Source: an uncultured Aquimarina sp. (GTDB taxonomy: Bacteria; Bacteroidota; Bacteroidia; Flavobacteriales; Flavobacteriaceae). Taken from it: 64,000 nt of DNA. Location of the stretch: NCBI RefSeq assembly GCF_947492965.1, contig NZ_CANLOZ010000010.1, positions 62,001 through 126,000 of the forward strand, in the 5' to 3' direction. The notes beneath the pieces were generated by a model. The model searched no databases, was not told where the DNA came from, and was given only the letters and a program-made list of their open reading frames with translations. Made by a program: the position numbers and the translations under genes. Positions within the stretch are counted from its first letter, which is position 1, and each line of letters opens with the position of its first letter. Positions 36,996 to 45,472 of this stretch are shown here, one piece after another.

Positions 36996-37958
36996 TTTGT
37001 CGGCTTCCGTTTTGTTTTGTAATTCTAATTCAAATTCGCTAATCAGTTCCTTTATTTCATCTTCATCATACTTCCTCGAAAAATGAACAGGAATGGGATC
37101 TTTAATCTCACTCTCTTTCATGATTCTGCCAGACATGGTCGAATAGCTATGATAGTTTAATCTCGCTTGTTCTTTATCTTCTGCTTTATAAAAGCTTTCT
37201 ATAAACACTTGTCTACACCTATAAAAATGATGTTTTATCTTTTTATGGTTTTCTTCATTTGCTGCATGATCCATAATTATTCCTAGCGAATCTCCTTGTT
37301 GAACATGTAGTAAATGAAATAAATCTTCGGATTTATAGTCTTTATCTCCTATCGAAATAATCAAATCCCTTTCATCTTTTTCAAAAGCCTCTTTCAATTC
37401 TCTCACCCATTTACCTCCTCTAAATCCACTAGATTCAATATCTATTTTTATAGCATCTTCCCCTTGAAATTTATAGGCTAATGTAGGTATTTTATGATCT
37501 AATAATATAGAGCTTACTTTAAACGATTTATCTTCATATATTACCATTCCTTCGGTCTCTTTAATTTTCACCAAATCCCATATTGGAGGTTCTATTTCAT
37601 AGATTATTATCCTTCCTTCTAAAACATATTCTCTTATCTCATAGGTTATTGCACCTTTCTCAATAAGATTCCAGGTATAACTTTTTATTCTTGATTGAAC
37701 TTGATTCGCTATTCCCTTTGGACCACATATGATAATTCTTCTTTGAATTCCTATTTGATGCCTTAAAACTGAATCAAAATTCACAAAATGATCTATATGC
37801 GTATGACTTATAAATATAGCTTTACAATTTTGTAATTCTTTTACGGTCAAATTGCTCGCATCTCCACACTCACATAAATAATTCCATGGATGATTATCCA
37901 ATCGCAATAATATTGAGATATCTTCTCCTATTTTACTTTTTACTTCTGCTTGAAACAT
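36990..37958 (-). CDS. metallo-beta-lactamase-fold protein, RNase Z-like
   Basis: 322 residues. The metal motif FISHTHIDHF sits after the AIFISHTHIDH strand, followed by IIICGPKGIANQVQSRI, an exosite-like region typical of RNase Z/ElaC relatives, and later DHKIPTLAYKF and DHAANEENH with the further histidine/aspartate ligands. It could be a tRNA-3' processing or nucleotide phosphodiesterase-like enzyme. The true RNase Z function is not proven. Confidence 0.8.
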   Translation of the reverse strand: MFQAEVKSKIGEDISILLRLDNHPWNYLCECGDASNLTVKELQNCKAIFISHTHIDHFVNFDSVLRHQIGIQRRIIICGPKGIANQVQSRIKSYTWNLIEKGAITYEIREYVLEGRIIIYEIEPPIWDLVKIKETEGMVIYEDKSFKVSSILLDHKIPTLAYKFQGEDAIKIDIESSGFRGGKWVRELKEAFEKDERDLIISIGDKDYKSEDLFHLLHVQQGDSLGIIMDHAANEENHKKIKHHFYRCRQVFIESFYKAEDKEQARLNYHSYSTMSGRIMKESEIKDPIPVHFSRKYDEDEIKELISEFELELQNKTEADKS

Positions 37959-38046
37959 GGCTCTATCTTTCTAATTGATAAATTTATAAAGATTACCATT
38001 GTATAAAGTCTCTTTGAATCAGAAAGTCCCTTTTTCTTTTAATGGA

Positions 38047-38114
38047 AGCTAACGTTCCTTCTGTATTACGTATGTCAGCTGAAGGTGGGATATGCATTAT
38101 ATAAAATGTTATGC
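38047..38114 (-). repeat. short attC-like site (subfamily S1)
   Basis: AAC 38051-38053, GTT 38108-38110 then ATGC. The cassette's other end carries GCATAAC at 38792, a 7-base complement. Same architecture as the site at 41318. Confidence 0.7.
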
Positions 38115-38119
38115 TTTTT

Positions 38120-38782
38120 TTAATAATTTTCAATTTTCCAATTTAGGTCAATTTCTTCTAAATCCACATCAGGGTATTGAAATTCGGATTTTATAGTTTC
38201 CAAGTCAATTTCTCTTTTTTGAGGATCTATTATTAACCATAAAGTTTCGTCAATTTTATTAAGATTTTCGTTTATAGTTTTCTTTAATTCGCTTTGAAGA
38301 TACTTACTATATATCAATCCTACAGCAAAACCTTCGTCCATTCCTCCCCATGGATAAGCAACTTTAAATATTTCTTGTCTAAAGTTCATTAGGTCATTAA
38401 ACATCCATCCAATATGAATTGGTCTATTCATTCTATTTTCGGGTGGATTTTTATATAACTCTTTTATTTTGTCTAAAGCACGTATAATTAATTCTTTATT
38501 TACATCATATTCTCGATCATTTAGAAATTCTCCTTGCTCAAAATATTGTATATCAGATAATTTGTTTAAATGCTGTGAACGATTTAATTCTTCTTTTCTT
38601 CCTGATAGGAAGTATTTCATCTGCACCAAAGGATTCACATGTTTTTTAGAAAGACCAAAAGCATCTAACAATGAGTTTAGTTGCTGTCGTCTAATAATAC
38701 TGGGCTTTTCATTTAATCTGTCCGAGTTTGACCACAAATATTTATAATCAAGGTATTTATAAAGTAAATCTTTTCCTGTCAT
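38120..38782 (-). CDS. hypothetical cassette protein, 220 residues
   Basis: Soluble and charged (LLYKYLDYKYLWSNSDRLNEKPSIIRRQQLNSLLDAFGL, WMFNDLMNFRQEIFKVAYPWGGMDEGFA). No signal peptide or family recognised. Its cassette is bounded by a short site on the left and a family 1 site on the right. Confidence 0.65.
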   Translation of the reverse strand: MTGKDLLYKYLDYKYLWSNSDRLNEKPSIIRRQQLNSLLDAFGLSKKHVNPLVQMKYFLSGRKEELNRSQHLNKLSDIQYFEQGEFLNDREYDVNKELIIRALDKIKELYKNPPENRMNRPIHIGWMFNDLMNFRQEIFKVAYPWGGMDEGFAVGLIYSKYLQSELKKTINENLNKIDETLWLIIDPQKREIDLETIKSEFQYPDVDLEEIDLNWKIENY

Positions 38783-38791
38783 TTTTAATTA

Positions 38792-38962
38792 AGCATAACG
38801 TTTTATATATGTGTCTTGGCAGGGCAAAAAGATACCTTATTTTCAACTAAAACTGCGCATTGCTTGCTAACTTTACTCTTTGCAAGCATTTAACCTTATC
38901 AAAAATACAATAACCTTTCGATTCATCGCCTAGCTGTTATGATCACATATATCGTGTTAGCA
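38792..38962 (-). repeat. long attC-like site (family 1)
   Basis: AAC 38796-38798, GTT 38956-38958. Outer arms TTATATATGTG / CACATATATCG. In this copy the GTTACC block is changed to GATACC, so its promoter-like motif is damaged. Confidence 0.8.
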
Positions 38963-38971
38963 AATGTGTTT

Positions 38972-39421
38972 TTATTCCGTTAAAATTTTTTTCGTATTCT
39001 TTTGAAGCCGTCTTCCGAACATAGCAATTACACCAAAGATAATTAAGGGTATAATTATGTCATTAACTTGGATCGTTCCAGATTCAAAAATCATTAAAAT
39101 AGACATAATAACAAGGAAAATAAATACTGATACATATAACCAATAGAGTCTATAGTTTAAAGTCAATTTTGTTTTTGTTCCTTCTTCTATTTCAATAATT
39201 GTTTTTGGCCAATACAAAACTGTTTTTGAATGAAGTTTTATCTTATTACCTTGGATAGATCCACTAAACTTTTTTCCATCTTCTATATGTTTTTCGAATT
39301 TTTTAAACCATTTAATTAGATTGATCTCTAATTTAGGTTCAGTTGATAATTCTCTTTCGATTAGCCTTTTTATATAATCTCCAGAATAATCCGAATATAT
39401 TATTTCTTTCCGTTTAATCAT
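38972..39421 (-). CDS. hypothetical membrane cassette protein
   Basis: 149 residues from the ATG at 39421. The longer frame begins inside the attC-like site. The first 80 residues are soluble (MIKRKEIIYSDYSGDYIKRLIERELS), then two adjacent transmembrane helices (about 90-135) and a basic tail. Not recognised. Confidence 0.65.
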   Translation of the reverse strand: MIKRKEIIYSDYSGDYIKRLIERELSTEPKLEINLIKWFKKFEKHIEDGKKFSGSIQGNKIKLHSKTVLYWPKTIIEIEEGTKTKLTLNYRLYWLYVSVFIFLVIMSILMIFESGTIQVNDIIIPLIIFGVIAMFGRRLQKNTKKILTE

Positions 39422-39426
39422 ATGTT

Positions 39427-39559
39427 TACTAACGTTCTGTGTATGGCTTGTTGTGGAATTTTCCGAAGGAAACATTCCGATGAATCACTAAAGTAGCAAA
39501 TCTGCAATGAATTCCGTTTAAGGAATTCAGCCGCAATTAGCTATACACCTTGTTATCAT
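39427..39559 (-). repeat. attC-like site of 133 bp, singleton type
   Basis: AAC 39431-39433, GTT 39552-39554. Outer arms GTGTATGGC / GCTATACACC. An inner hairpin AATTCCGTTTAAGGAATT is visible. Right-hand bases GTTATCATAC match GTATGGTAAC at 40024. Confidence 0.72.
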
Positions 39560-39565
39560 ACGTTT

Positions 39566-40009
39566 TTATTTTTCTTTTTTAATCTTTACAACTATTGTTT
39601 TTGCAACGATATCACCAACTCTCTGATTTTTTTCAGAGTTCTGTATGGTTAGAATTCCAACTAGTCCAAAAAAGAACATATCGATCGGATCAAACAAATG
39701 TCTTAGCGCGGATTGTCCAAATGACAAATTTTTGGAAATTCCATATATTGAAATCGGTTTTAATCCTACTATTGAATTCCCAATAGTAGCTCCAAACAAT
39801 TGCTCAAGTCCGATTGTCATCAATCCCCAAAACAATATAGGTATCAACGCTGGTAATCCATTCACAGAATAACCACCATCTGGATCTGGTTCCCCGTAAG
39901 TATAAACATAAGCAAAGAAAAATATGTAAATAATCAAATAGTCAATAAATCCAGCTAAAATCCTACTTCCAATATTAGACTCCGTTTTGGTATTTGTTTG
40001 GTTTGTCAT
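39566..40009 (-). CDS. RDD-family membrane protein
   Basis: 147 residues with three to four transmembrane helices. The RDD arginine sits in IGSRILAGFIDYLIIYIFFF. The loop GATIGNSIVGLKPI and end KTIVVKIKKEK are typical. It shares the family, but little sequence, with the RDD protein at 30929. Confidence 0.85.
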   Translation of the reverse strand: MTNQTNTKTESNIGSRILAGFIDYLIIYIFFFAYVYTYGEPDPDGGYSVNGLPALIPILFWGLMTIGLEQLFGATIGNSIVGLKPISIYGISKNLSFGQSALRHLFDPIDMFFFGLVGILTIQNSEKNQRVGDIVAKTIVVKIKKEK

Positions 40010-40026
40010 TTAATTTTTTTAATGTA

Positions 40027-40093
40027 TGGTAACGGTAAGTATAACAATCGTGGTCTGCCGAAGGAGACTATAATTTGTTATACAGTGTTAGCA
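40027..40093 (-). repeat. short attC-like site (subfamily S2)
   Basis: AAC 40031-40033, GTT 40087-40089 then AGC. Stem arms GTATAACAA / TTGTTATAC are perfect. The sister site at 49743 has ATATAACAA / TTGTTATAT, a compensatory G:C to A:T change. GTTAGCATT matches AATGCTAAC at 40672. Confidence 0.82.
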
Positions 40094-40337
40094 TTTTTAC
40101 TTTTTCAATTTTCTCATCGATTTGGATAACTCTTTCATTCCAATATATTTGGGCATTCCGAGCATCATATTTAGGTTTCTTTTTTGAACCCGTTTTCATT
40201 TCTTTAGGGATACTATAGAGATAAGTTGCATTTTGATTTTCATCCTTACTTTGTCCTCCGTTAATATCACTCAGTAGACTTCGTTTAAATGTTTTTCTGT
40301 AATTAAAACATTCATAATGAGATTTATATGTTGTCAT
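40068..40337 (-). CDS. hypothetical small cassette protein
   Basis: 89 residues, basic (RKTFKRSLLSDINGG, GSKKKPKYDARNAQIYWNERV). No family. The last residues (about TLYNKL) and stop are encoded by the arm of the attC-like site. It is the second gene of a two-gene cassette with the lipoprotein at 40365. Confidence 0.5.
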   Translation of the reverse strand: MTTYKSHYECFNYRKTFKRSLLSDINGGQSKDENQNATYLYSIPKEMKTGSKKKPKYDARNAQIYWNERVIQIDEKIEKVKMLTLYNKL

Positions 40338-40364
40338 TGCCTATCTACACATTGTTCAAATTTA

Positions 40365-40658
40365 TTATTCTGATTTTCCTTTTTGATAGTATATTCCCGT
40401 TTTATTAGATTTTAAATCTTTGATGGTTATTTTTCTATCCGTAAAACCGAAATAACTTCCTTCTCGTTTTGATAATATTGCTTTCGGAGTGTTTTCCAAA
40501 AATAACGTGTCATTTCGTAAATCATATCTTTCAAAACTTATAACATCACCAATATGATATCCATTACCATATTTCCACCATCCAGACTTTATTTGTTTAT
40601 CATTTAAACAAGAAGTTATGGGTAAAAGAATCAGTATGTAAATGAGTTTTTTAATCAA
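40365..40658 (-). CDS. hypothetical small lipoprotein
   Basis: 97 residues: lipoprotein signal (LLPITSC) and a short beta-rich body (SGWWKYGNGYHIGDVISFERYDLRNDTLFLEN). Not recognised. First gene of its cassette, 16 bp after the attC half-site. Confidence 0.68.
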   Translation of the reverse strand: MIKKLIYILILLPITSCLNDKQIKSGWWKYGNGYHIGDVISFERYDLRNDTLFLENTPKAILSKREGSYFGFTDRKITIKDLKSNKTGIYYQKGKSE

Positions 40659-40673
40659 TTTTTTATGTATTAA

Positions 40674-40842
40674 TGCTAACGTTTAATATGTGTCGTAGCG
40701 GGGCAAAATGTTACCCTATTTTTCGGTTTTTCTGCGCATTGGTTGCTAACTTTTCCATTCTGCAAGCATTGCGCCATCATAAATATAAACAAACCGATCG
40801 ATTGATTACTTTGCTGCTATGACCACATATATCGTGTTATAA
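40674..40842 (-). repeat. long attC-like site (family 1)
   Basis: AAC 40678-40680, GTT 40836-40838. Complete family 1 core, including GCGCATTGGTTGC / GCAAGCATTGCGC as an inner hairpin. Promoter-like motif GTAACATT-13-ACACATATT intact on the minus strand. Confidence 0.85.
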
Positions 40843-41307
40843 GTTTTTTTTATATTCGGTCAAAAATTGTTTTCCTTTTCTTATTAGTTTTTCAGAATTT
40901 GTAAAGTCAGATTTATTCTCATAAATGAGTTTTCCATTTTTCAGGAATATTGTTTTTTTGTCATTCTCATATTCAGGATTATAGCTTTCTGCATAAACCA
41001 ATTCATTTTTTTTGTAAAAGAAATTTTCCTTTAGATTAGTATTAGTAGATTGTGAATATTGTAACCAAACCAAACTTTTATCATCAGGGCAAAAATGCTG
41101 GTAATATTCAAAGCCTCCGGTTTTCTTTAAATCATCTCCATAATTTAAGGTTCCTTCGATTATGGAATTTGATAGATTTTGATCAATTCTTATATTTCCA
41201 ATATAGTAGGATATTTCTTTGATATCTTCAACAAGTTCTTTGCTTGATTTACATGAAACATAGAATAAAAGTATTGCCAAAAATATGATTTTGAGTATCC
41301 TCATCAA
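40837..41307 (-). CDS. hypothetical lipoprotein
   Basis: 156 residues: lipoprotein signal (ILLFYVSC) and a body with FEYYQHFCPDDKSLVWLQYSQS and FLKNGKLIYENKSDF. No family. The stop codon is formed by the GTTA of the attC half-site itself. Confidence 0.7.
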   Translation of the reverse strand: MMRILKIIFLAILLFYVSCKSSKELVEDIKEISYYIGNIRIDQNLSNSIIEGTLNYGDDLKKTGGFEYYQHFCPDDKSLVWLQYSQSTNTNLKENFFYKKNELVYAESYNPEYENDKKTIFLKNGKLIYENKSDFTNSEKLIRKGKQFLTEYKKNL

Positions 41308-41317
41308 TTATCCTTGC

Positions 41318-41385
41318 TTGTATCGTTCCGTGTATAGTATCGTAGCATCCCGCAGGGAGCATATGCACTATACAAATTGTTAGCA
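41318..41385 (-). repeat. short attC-like site (subfamily S1)
   Basis: Left half-site is TTGTATC (AAC lost), GTT 41379-41381 then AGC. Stem GTGTATAGT / ACTATACA with extra unpaired bases, loop CCCGCAGGGAGC. GTTAGCACT pairs with TGTGCTAAC at 42080. Confidence 0.72.
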
Positions 41386-41390
41386 CTCGT

Positions 41391-42062
41391 TTATTTTATT
41401 GTTATCCAAAAATCACTTCTCCAATGACAAGCTCCAAATTCAACATAGTATCTTCCAATTTCTGATTTTGAAAAATCAACATAATTATTATCGTCCATCA
41501 TCATATAAGATGTTGTTTTTATGGGCTTCTTAATTATTGTTGAATCTCTATAAATAGCTACACTTGATACCGTTCCACCATATGGAAAAGCCAGTTTAAT
41601 ATTGTCTTTACAATTGTTAGAAATGTCAATTATATGTTCTTTTCTATCTTTTATTTGGTCCGACTTTATTTGTAAAACACCATAACTGATTTTAACAGTG
41701 TTGTTATTGTACTTTTCGTTATTTGTCTTGAATTTGAACAAACTATAATCCAATTTGGATTCAATATTATAGCGCAATTTTAAGAATAACGGTTTTTTTC
41801 TCGTTAATATTATTGTGTCTGATGGTTCAATTATCTGATTTTCTGAAGTCATATGGAAATTTTGTCCACTTAATTTGAAAGAATGGATTTCAACTTTTCT
41901 TCTTGAATCAGTTTTTATTTCAATTGTTGTTTCTACCTCTCGTCCAATACAGTTCTCAACAATTCCGATCTCTTTTGGAAACCAGATCCATATGTCTTTT
42001 TTAACCACTTTAAAAGAGGTTATAATTAAAATAAGGCTGAAAAATATTAATTTTCTTTTCAT
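41391..42062 (-). CDS. hypothetical exported cassette protein
   Basis: 223 residues with a hydrophobic N-terminus (LIFFSLILIITSF, uncleaved anchor or signal peptide) and a beta-sandwich-like body (VETTIEIKTDSRRKVEIHSFKLSG, IEPSDTIILTRKKPLFLKLRY, VSSVAIYRDSTIIKK). Function unknown. Confidence 0.68.
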   Translation of the reverse strand: MKRKLIFFSLILIITSFKVVKKDIWIWFPKEIGIVENCIGREVETTIEIKTDSRRKVEIHSFKLSGQNFHMTSENQIIEPSDTIILTRKKPLFLKLRYNIESKLDYSLFKFKTNNEKYNNNTVKISYGVLQIKSDQIKDRKEHIIDISNNCKDNIKLAFPYGGTVSSVAIYRDSTIIKKPIKTTSYMMMDDNNYVDFSKSEIGRYYVEFGACHWRSDFWITIK

Positions 42063-42079
42063 TCCAATTTATTGATGTG

Positions 42080-42248
42080 TGCTAACGCTAAATATATGAA
42101 TCAGAGCAAGGCAAGCAATCTTAAACCAATAGATTCATCTGCGCGTTTTTATTTCTTGTTTAACTTATAAAAATTTAGCGCCTTTGCAAAAAAAAATGAC
42201 CATTCGATTTAGCGATAAATTGCTCTGATTTCATATATAATGTTACCA
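42080..42248 (-). repeat. long attC-like site (family 3)
   Basis: AAC 42084-42086, GTT 42242-42244. Strong outer stem TATATGAATCAGAGCAA / TTGCTCTGATTTCATATA. A sister site lies at 62257. Confidence 0.82.
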
Positions 42249-42254
42249 ACTTTT

Positions 42255-42767
42255 TTATTCATTAGCATCCAAAAACTCTGCTAATTTATTCTCGTTTTTT
42301 GCTTTTATAAGGCGTTTAAGTTTTTTTGTCAGTTTAACTTTGTTTTTTGGGTTTTCTATGTATTCAGTTATTATTTTCCAAATCCCTAGCCTTGATTCAA
42401 TCTCATAACTATTATTTTTCTTATTCTCCAGACAATATTTTATTTGAGAGGCCATTGAGATTATCATTAGCTCAATTTTTTCGTCAAAAAGATTTTTTAA
42501 ATTTCCAGTTCCGAAACTATAGTTATCAATATTTTTCATCCAGTCATTAAGGAAAAATCCAGCTTCATACCTTAATTCTTCTTTTTCAGTTATAGGTTGT
42601 TTTAGGAGTAAGTTTGCAACGGATAAAACATCCTCTTTAGCCCCTTCCAAAGATTCTTGAGAATCAAATTTATACTCTTCAAAATTATATTTATTCAATT
42701 GAGAATAAGCTGAACTAACAGTAAAAGGTAAAATAATCAGAATTAAAATTTTTATATAATTATTCAT
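42255..42767 (-). CDS. secreted hypothetical helical protein
   Basis: 170 residues with a signal peptide (ending SSAYSQ) and an all-helical, charged body (EGAKEDVLSVANLLLKQPITEKEEL, KLTKKLKRLIKAKNENKLAEFLDANE). No family recognised. Confidence 0.68.
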   Translation of the reverse strand: MNNYIKILILIILPFTVSSAYSQLNKYNFEEYKFDSQESLEGAKEDVLSVANLLLKQPITEKEELRYEAGFFLNDWMKNIDNYSFGTGNLKNLFDEKIELMIISMASQIKYCLENKKNNSYEIESRLGIWKIITEYIENPKNKVKLTKKLKRLIKAKNENKLAEFLDANE

Positions 42768-42799
42768 TATTTATGGTATTTAACGAGATTTCATATTGC

Positions 42800-42970
42800 T
42801 GATAACGTTTAATATATGTGTCGTAGCAGAGCAAATTGTTACCCTGTTTTTTGATTTTTCTGCGCATTGGTTGCTAACTTTTACATCTTGCAAGCATTGC
42901 GCCTTACCAAAAATGCAAGAACCATTCGATTGATTACTTTGCTGCTATGAACACATATATGTTGTTAGGG
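42800..42970 (-). repeat. long attC-like site (family 1)
   Basis: AAC 42804-42806, GTT 42964-42966. The core matches family consensus. Promoter-like motif reads GTAACAAT-13-ACACATATA (minus strand). Confidence 0.85.
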
Positions 42971-42978
42971 ACAGTAGT

Positions 42979-43728
42979 TTATTTTCTTTTAAATATTCCA
43001 TAGTCCGTAAAGTCATCCCTGTTAATCTCTATTAGAGGTTTAAAATGATATCTTCTCAAACAAACAACGGGACTATTTTTAATTCGTTCTGTTATTTCAG
43101 CAGTTCCTTTTTTGTATTTACGTTTGTTCCCTCTTTTTATTATTAATTCTTTAATTTCTAACCTATTCAATTTTCCTATTGAGTCGGTAATCAATTTAAT
43201 ATTTCCTTTTTTGAAGCCAATACTTGTTTTTCCTGCTAAATTATTACCAAATTCTTTTTTCAAACCATAGAGAAATAGACTGTCCTTTGTTTCTTTGAAT
43301 GTTTGAAAACTATATGTATTTAAAATACAACCTAAATCTGAATAACCATTATATTGCTCATAATGTTCTATCTCCAAACTAATATCCTTTATCTCAATAT
43401 TTTCTTTTTTCAAAGGATTTAGGGAAATGCTATCATTATTAATCGCTTTTTTTAGTTTTACAGCTTTAATACGAGTTTTATTAGTAATCTCGGTAAAATA
43501 TGATATTGGTATTTTTTTCGATGAGTTAACTTGAAATTTTTTTGTCGAGTCTATTATTACGATACCTGAGCTATGTGAGTCTCTTCCTCCCCAAGCGTCG
43601 TATTCATAAATCACTTTAGAAGTTCCTTCTATCTTTTGTTCGTATAGAGTAACATCCCATTCACCTAGTCCACAATTGAAACAGGTTATAGATAGTCCAA
43701 AATAAAATATTTTGATTACGTTTTTCAA
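42979..43728 (-). CDS. hypothetical exported cassette protein
   Basis: 249 residues with a hydrophobic N-terminus ending in FNCGLG (possible lipoprotein cysteine). The body is rich in charged and beta-forming segments (KVIYEYDAWGGRDSHSSGIVIID, GKTSIGFKKGNIKLI). No family. Confidence 0.66.
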   Translation of the reverse strand: MKNVIKIFYFGLSITCFNCGLGEWDVTLYEQKIEGTSKVIYEYDAWGGRDSHSSGIVIIDSTKKFQVNSSKKIPISYFTEITNKTRIKAVKLKKAINNDSISLNPLKKENIEIKDISLEIEHYEQYNGYSDLGCILNTYSFQTFKETKDSLFLYGLKKEFGNNLAGKTSIGFKKGNIKLITDSIGKLNRLEIKELIIKRGNKRKYKKGTAEITERIKNSPVVCLRRYHFKPLIEINRDDFTDYGIFKRK

Positions 43729-43744
43729 TTAATGCTTTTATTGT

Positions 43745-43913
43745 GTCTAACGTTTAATATATGTGTCGTAGCAGAGCAAAATGTTACCTCTGTGTTGAGT
43801 TTTTATGCGCAGTGATTGCTAACTTTTATCATCTGCAAGCATTACGCCTTACCAAAAAAAACAATCATTCGACTGATCACTTAACTGCTATGGTCACATA
43901 TATCGTGTTATCG
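43745..43913 (-). repeat. long attC-like site (family 1) of the first gene-less cassette
   Basis: AAC 43749-43751, GTT 43907-43909 then ATCGTGC. A more divergent family member (GCGCAGTGATTGC, CATTACGCC). It belongs with the gene-less segment on its right. Confidence 0.82.
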
Positions 43914-44259
43914 TGCGTTCTTTTTTCAGTCACTAATCTTAGCAAAGATGCCAAGCAAGGTGATATTACTTACGTAATTACTCCGTCAAATTTATTTTTT
44001 ATTCTTGCGATCACCTTGCAATCATCGAGTAGGGGACAGACTTTACCAAATAAACCTGAACTTTTTTTCGTCAGAAGTTGATCAGCCAAAAAAGCGATTT
44101 TTTAGCACGTTACTACTCCGTAATACTCCTCAATTTTGGTTTTTCTTATCGCCTTTTCCTCGATTTAATAATAACCATCACAAAAATACTAAGGTCATTG
44201 GGTGGTTAACCGTTCGTTGCTTTCGTTCTACTTTTCAAATTCCTAAAATGCACGGATAA
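43751..44259 (-). mobile_element. gene-less cassette, copy 1
   Basis: The unit between AAC 43749 and AAC 44258 holds no minus-strand gene. Its content (about 43910-44257) recurs at 48110-48456 and 58388-58739 with mostly scattered differences. Conserved parts include the inverted repeat GCAAGGTGAT / ATCACCTTGC (43956 and 44009 regions), TACGGAGTA-type segments and a minus-strand GAGGAGG. GTTATCGTGC and GCACGGATAAC close the unit. A plus-strand frame of 84 residues exists here but is interrupted in copy 2. Confidence 0.72.
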
Positions 44260-44447
44260 CGTTCAGTATAAGAAACGTAGGGCAGGTGATAAGCGATACA
44301 TTTCGGATTGGTACTAAGCCAAATATAAATATTTTGCTATTATCTTTTTTGTTGAAAATGCCAAATTTTATATTTGGCGACTTTACTAAAAAACACAGAC
44401 CATTAGATTAGCCTAAAAGCCCTATGTTTTCTTATACATTGTTACCT
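44254..44447 (-). repeat. attC-like site of 194 bp, singleton type
   Basis: AAC 44258-44260, GTT 44441-44443. Long stem GTATAAGAAACGTAGGGC / GCCCTATGTTTTCTTATAC. An inner hairpin GCCAAATATAAATATTT / AATTTTATATTTGGC. GTTACCTGC matches GCAGGTAAC at 45331. Confidence 0.83.
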
Positions 44448-44852
44448 GCTGGCTTTTTTATTTTATTCCGAGATATAATATTTATTCCGGTTCTGGTTAA
44501 AATTAAAATAAAGGCTAATACCGCAGAGAACCAAGCTGTATTGTATACACCAAAGTAAAAGTCTTTTATTGGTATTATTCCAGAAAATTGCGTTCCAAGA
44601 ATTATGCAAACAAGGAATACTCGCACAAAAGTTTTAAATAAACTAGGTTTCGTTGTCATTTCATAAATTCCAATAATCAAAACAAATAAAAATAAACTGT
44701 CATAGGTAGTTTTATAGCTAATTAATTCCCATAGTTCTGGATTTTCAGTTTTCAATTTTTCATAGACCTAATATGATCAAAATGAGCCAATACAGATAGG
44801 CTTAGTTGAATGAGAATTATAATTACAGAAAAAAGAGGTCTGTATAATTTCA
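44432..44852 (-). pseudogene. membrane cassette protein split by a frameshift
   Basis: The main frame (44432-44755, 107 residues, three transmembrane helices) starts only at TTG. A second frame from the ATG at 44852 (start MKLYRPLFSVIIIILIQLSL) ends just inside it. Adding one A to the A5 run at 44756-44760 joins them into a 140-residue, four-helix protein (SMKKLKTENPELWEL). A true mutation or an assembly error is possible. The C-terminal GNNV is encoded by the attC half-site. Confidence 0.6.
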
Positions 44853-44861
44853 TATATATTT

Positions 44862-45317
44862 TTATTCTATTAGTTCTTTTACTTGTTTTTCTAAGTCAGT
44901 TATACCGTTAAATTTTCGAAATTTCAAATCTTTTCCGATTGATTTTAATTCAGTTGATAAGTCTATTATTAATTCCAAAGGTTCTGCTTCAAATCCGAAC
45001 ATATTTTGTTCAAATTGTGTTCCGATTAAAAGTCCGTCATTTTCCATTCCTACACACCAGTTTTCCATAAATTCAGATAATGGAATTTCAATCGGTTCAT
45101 ATTTTTTCCATCCGTCTTTTATACAAGACTTTGCTCTCGCTTTTTCTGCCCAAAAACAAATAACTCTTATAGGTTTTCTATTTTCGTCATCGTAATGGAC
45201 AGAACTTGAAGTTGCAAATCCTTTTTTATTTTTCAATTCATAAACTATTTCCGTTATGCATACCGTTTTTATGAACTTCTTATGTCGATTTTTAACTGTT
45301 ATATGATTTTGAAACAT
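44862..45317 (-). CDS. DUF2750 family protein
   Basis: 151 residues matching DUF2750: FWAEKARAKSCIKDGWKKYEPIEI, EFMENWCVGMENDGLLIGTQ and MFGFEAEPLELIIDL. The family is small, soluble and of unknown function. Shares a cassette with the frameshifted membrane protein 9 bp downstream. Confidence 0.88.
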   Translation of the reverse strand: MFQNHITVKNRHKKFIKTVCITEIVYELKNKKGFATSSSVHYDDENRKPIRVICFWAEKARAKSCIKDGWKKYEPIEIPLSEFMENWCVGMENDGLLIGTQFEQNMFGFEAEPLELIIDLSTELKSIGKDLKFRKFNGITDLEKQVKELIE

Positions 45318-45332
45318 AATTTTTGGGCTTGC

Positions 45333-45463
45333 AGGTAACGGTCTCGGCTATGAGTAGTTGCGTGGTTTAACACTTAACTTTGCAAGTACACACCAAACTG
45401 AAAATCCGCGAGGATTTTCAGATGTAGGCGAGAACAAGCAATTACTTATAGCCATTGTTGTGT
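45333..45463 (-). repeat. attC-like site of 131 bp (family 4)
   Basis: AAC 45337-45339, GTT 45457-45459. Stem GGCTATGAGTAGTTGC / GCAATTACTTATAGCC. The bases GTTGTGTATA have a perfect 10-base complement TATACACAAC at the far end of the cassette (46753-46762). Confidence 0.85.
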
Positions 45464-45472
45464 ATAGTGTTT

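Noticed and set aside
43761..44081. 106-residue plus-strand frame
   Set aside because: It spans an attC-like site and part of the gene-less content. No similarity to the frames in the other two copies in its first part, and no start context.
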